Source of the DNA: JBGPLH01 sp041486365 [NCBI: Thermodesulfobacteriota bacterium]
GTDB taxonomy: Bacteria > JAUYMQ01
Assembly (NCBI GenBank): GCA_041486365.1
Contig: JBGPLH010000092.1
Coordinates: 1 to 10,382, forward strand
Direction: 5' to 3'
Length of the DNA: 10,382 nucleotides
Below, one piece after another: positions 7,498 to 10,382 of the stretch (its first letter is position 1; every line of letters starts with the position of its first letter). The notes beneath the pieces are model-generated. The model saw only the letters and a list, made by a program, of their open reading frames with translations, did not search any database and was not told the DNA's origin. The position numbers and the translations under genes were made by a program.

Positions 7498-8280
7498 ATG
7501 AAAAACACGATGATCGATGTCTTTGTGAGCCGGCCCACATGGGTCCCGCCGAGTTTCCGGCAGGGGCTAGAAGGGTTTCTCGGTCTCTTAACTAGCCTCG
7601 GGTTGAACCCTAGAACTTTGGGTGCGACCGACTATCCGAGCAAGGCGCCACTGGACGAAGTCATACGCCTGATGCAACTGTGTTCCGGCGCGATCATCCT
7701 TGGTTATCCTCAGATAGTCGCTTCTGGTGGTAGCATCAAAGACGAACCTTTCTCCGGTGAGCTTCTTTTACCTACCGAGTGGAATCACATCGAAGCCGGT
7801 CTTGCCTACGCTCGCGAAATCCCTCTGCTTGTTGTTCACCATTTCGGCGTGCGCCGAGGGATATTCGATCGCGGCGCGATCGCCAACTTCATCTATGAAC
7901 TCAACCTTGAAGATCCCAGCTGGCCCCTTGCTGCGAACATTCGAGGAGCCGTCGGGACGTGGAGGAAGGATGTACTCGAACGACCTCGGGGCGGGCATGT
8001 CCAACCCGAGAAAGCAGCGCCCACGTCTACTGTACAGGCTGCGATACTCTCTGATGACCACGTACGTGTTCTCCATACCTTTGCAACTTCTTCCAGGGGG
8101 CGCCTCACGGCTGAGGAGATCGCTGAGGAACAAGGTGTCTCACTAGAGAAAGCTAAGTATTTCGTCGACGGCCTCCTCCAAGGCAACTATATCGGTCGTT
8201 CTCTCGTGGTCGGGGCGCCGCCGACCTTTTTTCTCGTTGCTGGAGGGCGTACGCTTCTTGTGGAGCGAGGACTCTTGTGA
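7498..8280 (+). CDS. TIR-like domain fused to a winged-helix domain, cassette cargo
   Basis: A 260-residue soluble protein of two parts. Residues about 5-145 look like a TIR or related Rossmann-type (deoxyribosyltransferase-like) fold: strand IDVFVSRP, helix FRQGLEGFLGLLTSLGL, then LMQLCSGAIILG and TEWNHIEAGLAYAREIPLLVV. Glu99, or Glu94, is the candidate for the conserved acidic residue that cleaves NAD in catalytic TIR domains. Residues about 185-260 form a winged helix: a helix, LTAEEIAEEQGVSLEKAKYFV as helix-turn-helix, and a wing ending FFLVAGGRTLLVERGLL. TIR enzymes often serve anti-phage defence; DNA binding by the second part could mean autoregulation or sensing. Both roles are inferred. 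The ATG at 7498 lies three bases after the GTTAGAC core with no SD. Codon use and GC differ from the flanking genes. Confidence 0.8.
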   Translation: MKNTMIDVFVSRPTWVPPSFRQGLEGFLGLLTSLGLNPRTLGATDYPSKAPLDEVIRLMQLCSGAIILGYPQIVASGGSIKDEPFSGELLLPTEWNHIEAGLAYAREIPLLVVHHFGVRRGIFDRGAIANFIYELNLEDPSWPLAANIRGAVGTWRKDVLERPRGGHVQPEKAAPTSTVQAAILSDDHVRVLHTFATSSRGRLTAEEIAEEQGVSLEKAKYFVDGLLQGNYIGRSLVVGAPPTFFLVAGGRTLLVERGLL

Positions 8281-8295
8281 TCGCTCGACTATGCA

Positions 8296-8358
8296 GTCTA
8301 ACAGGGCGGTTAAATTGCCGCAGCTAGCGCCGCGCAGCTTATCGCCAGTCCGTTCAGC
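8296..8358 (+). other. attC-like recombination site of cassette 1 (63 bp)
   Basis: It opens with GTCTAAC (8296-8302), a perfect RYYYAAC box 15 bases after the stop of the TIR-like gene, and closes with GTTCAGC (8352-8358), a near match to GTTRRRY. The inside folds on itself: GGCG (8305-8308) with CGCC (8343-8346), TAA (8311-8313) with TTA (8339-8341), TTGC (8315-8318) with GCAG (8334-8337, one wobble), leaving mismatched or extra bases of the kind that polarise attC sites. Its length is close to the classical 60-bp element. The first R of the right core is C, an imperfection. Confidence 0.52.
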
Positions 8359-8362
8359 ACCA

Positions 8363-8674
8363 ATGGCAATGCGTTCATTTGCTTGCATCCTTGTTGTTTT
8401 CTTGACCGCCACAGTTGGCTGCAGCAATCAGGGTGCCCCGGCCAAGAAAGGTTCGCGGTTGACAGAAGAACAGGTTCTCGCGATTGCCGACCGGGCGCTG
8501 AAATCCGAAATGGCTCCGGAGTACGTGGAAAAATACAAGCCATATCGCGCGGAGCTTCGAGACGGCATATGGATTGTGTTTGGTACTCTGCCCGGTGGCG
8601 GCCCAGGTGGCACGCCAGAAGCGCAAGTTCGAGACATTGATGGCAAGGTGCTTGGCGTCTATCACACTCAGTGA
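8363..8674 (+). CDS. Small lipoprotein, PepSY- or NTF2-fold-immunity-like
   Basis: A 103-residue predicted lipoprotein: MAMRSFACILVVFLTATVGC is a signal peptide with lipidation at Cys20, followed by a polar linker. The mature part has LTEEQVLAIADRAL (33-46), then DGIWIVFGTLPGGGPGGTPEA (67-87) and VRDIDGKVLGVYHTQ. This helix-then-strands pattern ending in D-x-DGKVL recalls PepSY domains and NTF2-fold immunity proteins of polymorphic toxin systems; the resemblance is from memory of the families and is not proof. The frame is open upstream to 8237, but the ATG at 8363 is chosen because it puts the signal peptide at the N-terminus and lies four bases after the cassette core GTTCAGC; ATG at 8369 is also possible. 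No SD is seen. The stop is one base before the attC-like right box, a compact cassette layout. Confidence 0.75.
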   Translation: MAMRSFACILVVFLTATVGCSNQGAPAKKGSRLTEEQVLAIADRALKSEMAPEYVEKYKPYRAELRDGIWIVFGTLPGGGPGGTPEAQVRDIDGKVLGVYHTQ

Positions 8675-8675
8675 T

Positions 8676-8773
8676 GCCGAACCAGGCGCTGCACCTGACC
8701 GGGGTAGCCCTACGGGTTTCGCGTGACGTCAAGCTCTTGTAGCGGCCCCGGCAGGTGAACTCGATCGGTAGCC
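8676..8773 (+). other. attC-like recombination site of cassette 2 (98 bp), right core degenerate
   Basis: GCCGAAC (8676-8682) is a 6-of-7 reverse complement of the cassette's own start GTTCAGC. The inner stem is strong: CACCTG (8692-8697) with CAGGTG (8752-8757) and CCGGGG (8699-8704) with CCCCGG (8746-8751), leaving A8698 extrahelical on one side, a hallmark of attC L boxes. The terminal part also pairs (CTACGGG with CTTGTAG) around the palindrome TGACGTCA. The expected right core is GGTAGCC (8767-8773), which lacks the near-invariant GTT, so the site may be inactive or the cluster may end here. Confidence 0.45.
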
Positions 8774-8796
8774 TTCAAGAATGACGGGTTCTCGGA

Positions 8797-9300
8797 GTGG
8801 CAGAATCGATACGAGAGTTGCATGAACGTGGTGTAGCGGATGCGTTCATCAGTTGGTTCAACGTCCAACATGGGAGTAGCTACAGTTTCGCACAGCGGGG
8901 TGGAGATCCCCCTGACGTTCTCTATCGCGATGGATCGAAAACTCTGCCCCTTGAAATAACGACCGCATATTATGATGCGGCAGATGCCCGAGCGCGATGG
9001 AAGATCGCACGCAACGACCCCGATGCTCCACCCGGCTGGTCGGGGTTTGATGCTAACACCAAATTGGTCGAGAACATCAGATCCGTCATCGTTGATAAGT
9101 GCCTTGGCCAGCACGATCCAGGCACTTTGCTCGTGATTTCTATTTATCCTGCCGTCACCACGGCTGAAGAGGTGGATACATTATTGGAAGGCATTTCTAT
9201 TTCTGCTCGGAACCCCTTTGACGGAATTTTTCTCATTGGGGACTTCGGGATCAGTAGCAGCGGCGGGAGGACAGGATACCAGGTCTGGAAATTCGGTTGA
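8797..9300 (+). CDS. Hypothetical protein, possible PD-(D/E)XK-like fold
   Basis: A 167-residue soluble protein that I do not recognise as a named family. The N-terminal third (residues 24-60) has GGDPPDVLYRDG followed by strand LPLEITTAYYD: a proline-aspartate pair and then a hydrophobic strand with an acidic residue, the order seen in PD-(D/E)XK nucleases, though Lys is replaced by Thr (E53-I-T55). The middle has a basic helix and KLVENIRSVIVDKC; then comes strand LLVISIYP and a C-terminal FDGIFLIGDF strand and YQVWKF end. A nuclease role is a guess. The GTG at 8797 is the first start after an in-frame TGA at 8782; TTG at 8818 is the main alternative, and no strong SD is visible. Composition matches the two cassette genes before it (33 G+C of 60 at 8941-9000), so it may be a third cassette, but no attC-like site follows. 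Confidence 0.7.
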   Translation: MAESIRELHERGVADAFISWFNVQHGSSYSFAQRGGDPPDVLYRDGSKTLPLEITTAYYDAADARARWKIARNDPDAPPGWSGFDANTKLVENIRSVIVDKCLGQHDPGTLLVISIYPAVTTAEEVDTLLEGISISARNPFDGIFLIGDFGISSSGGRTGYQVWKFG

Positions 9301-9372
9301 GTAGAGTGAACGGTCGGGGACATGAGGAGCAGATCATACCGGGAACATGGGTGACAGTTTCTTCCTTCTCTT

Positions 9373-9519
9373 TCATCCCAAGGCATCCTCGATCTTCAGG
9401 TCTCTTTCGTTGAAGCGCCCCAGGTTGAGAGGCTCGAAGTAAACGGTCCACTGGTCTTTGTCGGCCTCTTCGACCGGGACGAGCTCCTCGGCTAGCACCG
9501 TGCTCACGGCAATTCGATT
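9373..9519 (-). pseudogene. C-terminal remnant of a transposase
   Basis: On the minus strand a 48-codon stretch ends in TGA and is closed upstream by an in-frame TGA (9520-9522). It reads VSTVLAEELVPVEEADKD then QWTVYFEPLNLGRFNERDL and KIEDALG. The pattern of two short strands with a WxVYFxPLxLGRFxER core matches the C-terminal tail of rve-type (DDE) transposases of the IS481/IS3-like group as I remember them. No catalytic domain, start codon or IS end is visible, so this is at most a scrap left by an insertion sequence. It lies tail-to-tail with the gene ending at 9300, in an otherwise featureless 319-base gap; the 72 bases at 9301-9372 hold nothing I can identify. Confidence 0.5.
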
Positions 9520-9536
9520 TCAGTTCCATCTGATGC

Positions 9537-9561
9537 AACGGGGGCGAATCTCACCCCCGTT
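9537..9561 (+). terminator. Strong hairpin terminator closing the low-GC island
   Basis: AACGGGGG (9537-9544) pairs perfectly with CCCCCGTT (9554-9561) around a nine-base loop, followed by the moderately T-rich CTGTT. The tail favours termination of rightward transcription; the minus-strand side has no T-run. It separates the island from the phosphodiesterase gene 58 bases further on. TAGGAT at 9566-9571 resembles a -10 box but has no -35 partner. Confidence 0.65.
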
Positions 9562-9619
9562 CTGTTAGGATGCTCATGCGCCGGCGCCCACGAGATGAAC
9601 GCGCCGCACGGAGGGTGCG

Positions 9620-10382
9620 ATGACGGCGGGCGGCGCCAACGAAGTCAGAATCTCTCGGCCCGCACTTCGCGCGGGACCTCGGGCGAAGCTCCTCATCCTC
9701 GGGCTCGACGGGCTGGAGCCCTCGCTCGCGCGGGCATGGATGGCCGATGGCACGCTCCCGAACCTGGCCGCCCTCGCGCGGCGCGGCGGCTCAGCACTCC
9801 TCGAGAGCACCTTCCCTCCCGTCACTTACCCCGCCTGGTCCACCTTTCTCACGGGCGCCGGGCCCGGTGCCCACGGCCTCTTCGACTTCACGCTGCGGAT
9901 TCCCGGCCGGTACGCCGTGCGCTTCGCCTCTGGCGCCGACCGGCGCCTCCCGACTTTCTTCCGGCTCCTCTCCGATCAGGGAAGGCGCGTCGCTCTGCTC
10001 GGCGTGCCGACGACCTATCCCCCCGAGAAGCTCCATGGGGAAGTCATCGCGGGATTCGACTCACCCATCACCACGGGGATCGATCGGCGCTTCGTGCATC
10101 CGCCCGGGCTCTATGACACGATCCGCCGCGTGATCGGCGCATGGCGCTTCGCCGACTTCCAGGAGATCGACATCGGCCCCGGATGGCACGACGCGGCGAA
10201 GGCGAGCCTCCTCGACACGATCGGACGGAAGGAGAAGCTCGCCCTGCACCTGCTCGCAGGGGCAGGCTACGACGCCTTCATGGTCCTCTTCGGCGAATCG
10301 GACACGATCGCGCACCACTTCTGGATGCACCACGACCCCGCGAGCCCGCGGCACGATCCGGCGAGCGCCCGGGACCACGGCG
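9620..10382 (+). CDS. AP-superfamily phosphodiesterase, 3' end cut by window edge
   Basis: The first 254 residues of a type I phosphodiesterase/nucleotide pyrophosphatase-family protein; the frame runs off the window. LLILGLDGLEPSLARAW gives metal ligand Asp30, FPPVTYPAWSTFLTG places the nucleophile at Thr69, GPGAHGLFDF follows, and FGESDTIAHHFW supplies Asp228 and His232. The SDHG motif and last His must lie beyond the edge. It shares the layout of the lipoprotein at 3352 (PPxxPxAWSTFxTG then HGxxDF) but has Thr where that one has Ser, and no signal peptide or lipobox, so it may be cytosolic. The ATG at 9620 has GGAGGG at 9610-9615 four bases upstream; the ATG at 9595 is out of frame. High GC returns here, in line with the AP-superfamily genes before the island. 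The substrate is unknown. Confidence 0.92.
   Translation, partial: MTAGGANEVRISRPALRAGPRAKLLILGLDGLEPSLARAWMADGTLPNLAALARRGGSALLESTFPPVTYPAWSTFLTGAGPGAHGLFDFTLRIPGRYAVRFASGADRRLPTFFRLLSDQGRRVALLGVPTTYPPEKLHGEVIAGFDSPITTGIDRRFVHPPGLYDTIRRVIGAWRFADFQEIDIGPGWHDAAKASLLDTIGRKEKLALHLLAGAGYDAFMVLFGESDTIAHHFWMHHDPASPRHDPASARDHG

Larger units (their letters stand above)
7489..8767 (+). mobile_element. Putative two-cassette integron cassette cluster without integrase in view
   Basis: With the usual exchange point between G and TT of the core, cassette 1 would be 7489-8352 and cassette 2 would begin at 8353 and end near 8767. Each holds one rightward gene starting within about 10 bases of its 5' core and followed closely by an attC-like palindrome. 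The right box of each attC-like site is the near-exact reverse complement of its own cassette's 5' end: GTCTAAC against GTTAGAC (7 of 7) and GCCGAAC against GTTCAGC (6 of 7), as expected for circularising cassettes. Base composition is clearly lower than in the flanks. No intI gene is present, so this would be an attC cluster lacking an integrase, or an off-site insertion. The second right-hand core is degenerate. Confidence 0.45.

Noticed and set aside
8237-8362. Longer start for the small lipoprotein gene
   Set aside because: It would overlap the TIR-like gene, run through the attC-like site and bury the signal peptide inside the protein.
8684-8770. tRNA-like gene in the gap after the lipoprotein gene
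   Set aside because: The pairing does not give a cloverleaf, and there is no T-loop GTTCRA consensus or acceptor stem.
9595-10116. Plus-strand open frame starting at ATG 9595
   Set aside because: It is out of frame with the clear phosphodiesterase motifs that start at ATG 9620 behind a good ribosome binding site.

Overview
The window comes from a GC-rich bacterial chromosome with a Gram-negative type of envelope: there is a lipoprotein signal peptide and several exported or membrane-bound enzymes of the alkaline-phosphatase (AP) superfamily. Myxococcota, Acidobacteriota or Eisenbacteria-like lineages would fit, but the sequence does not settle the phylum. All confident genes read rightward.

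Region 1 (1-7217) is a dense run of ordinary high-GC genes. It holds the 3' part of gpsA (glycerol-3-phosphate dehydrogenase), a low-molecular-weight protein tyrosine phosphatase, a GAF-GGDEF protein whose catalytic signature is degenerate (GEDAF) while its RxxD inhibitory site is kept, and pyrE. pyrE overlaps a lipoprotein phosphodiesterase of the AP superfamily, which in turn overlaps a five-helix membrane protein with an AP/sulfatase-fold domain. The last three genes probably form one translationally coupled unit. The 'sulfatase' has Thr where a true sulfatase has Cys or Ser, so it is more likely a phospho-transferase or phosphodiesterase.

Region 2 (7218-9619) is different. Base composition drops (31 G+C of 60 at 7561-7620, against 45 of 60 at 6781-6840), the genes are short and lack clear ribosome binding sites, and the spaces between them are full of inverted repeats. 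The layout looks like a small integron gene-cassette cluster with no integrase in view. A core-like GTTAGAC lies just before the first gene. Its exact reverse complement, GTCTAAC, lies just after that gene and opens a 63-bp attC-like site that ends at a second GTT core directly before the next gene. The three cargo genes are a TIR-like protein fused to a winged-helix domain, a small lipoprotein resembling PepSY or NTF2-fold immunity proteins, and a possible PD-(D/E)XK-like protein of unknown function. A 48-residue transposase-like tail on the minus strand and a strong hairpin terminator close the island.

Region 3 (9620-10382) returns to high GC with the 5' part of another AP-superfamily phosphodiesterase, related to the one at 3352. 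The simplest reading is that the low-GC island was inserted into a pre-existing cluster of AP-superfamily genes. The cassette interpretation and the defence-like roles of the cargo are inferences from motifs and layout, not proven functions.
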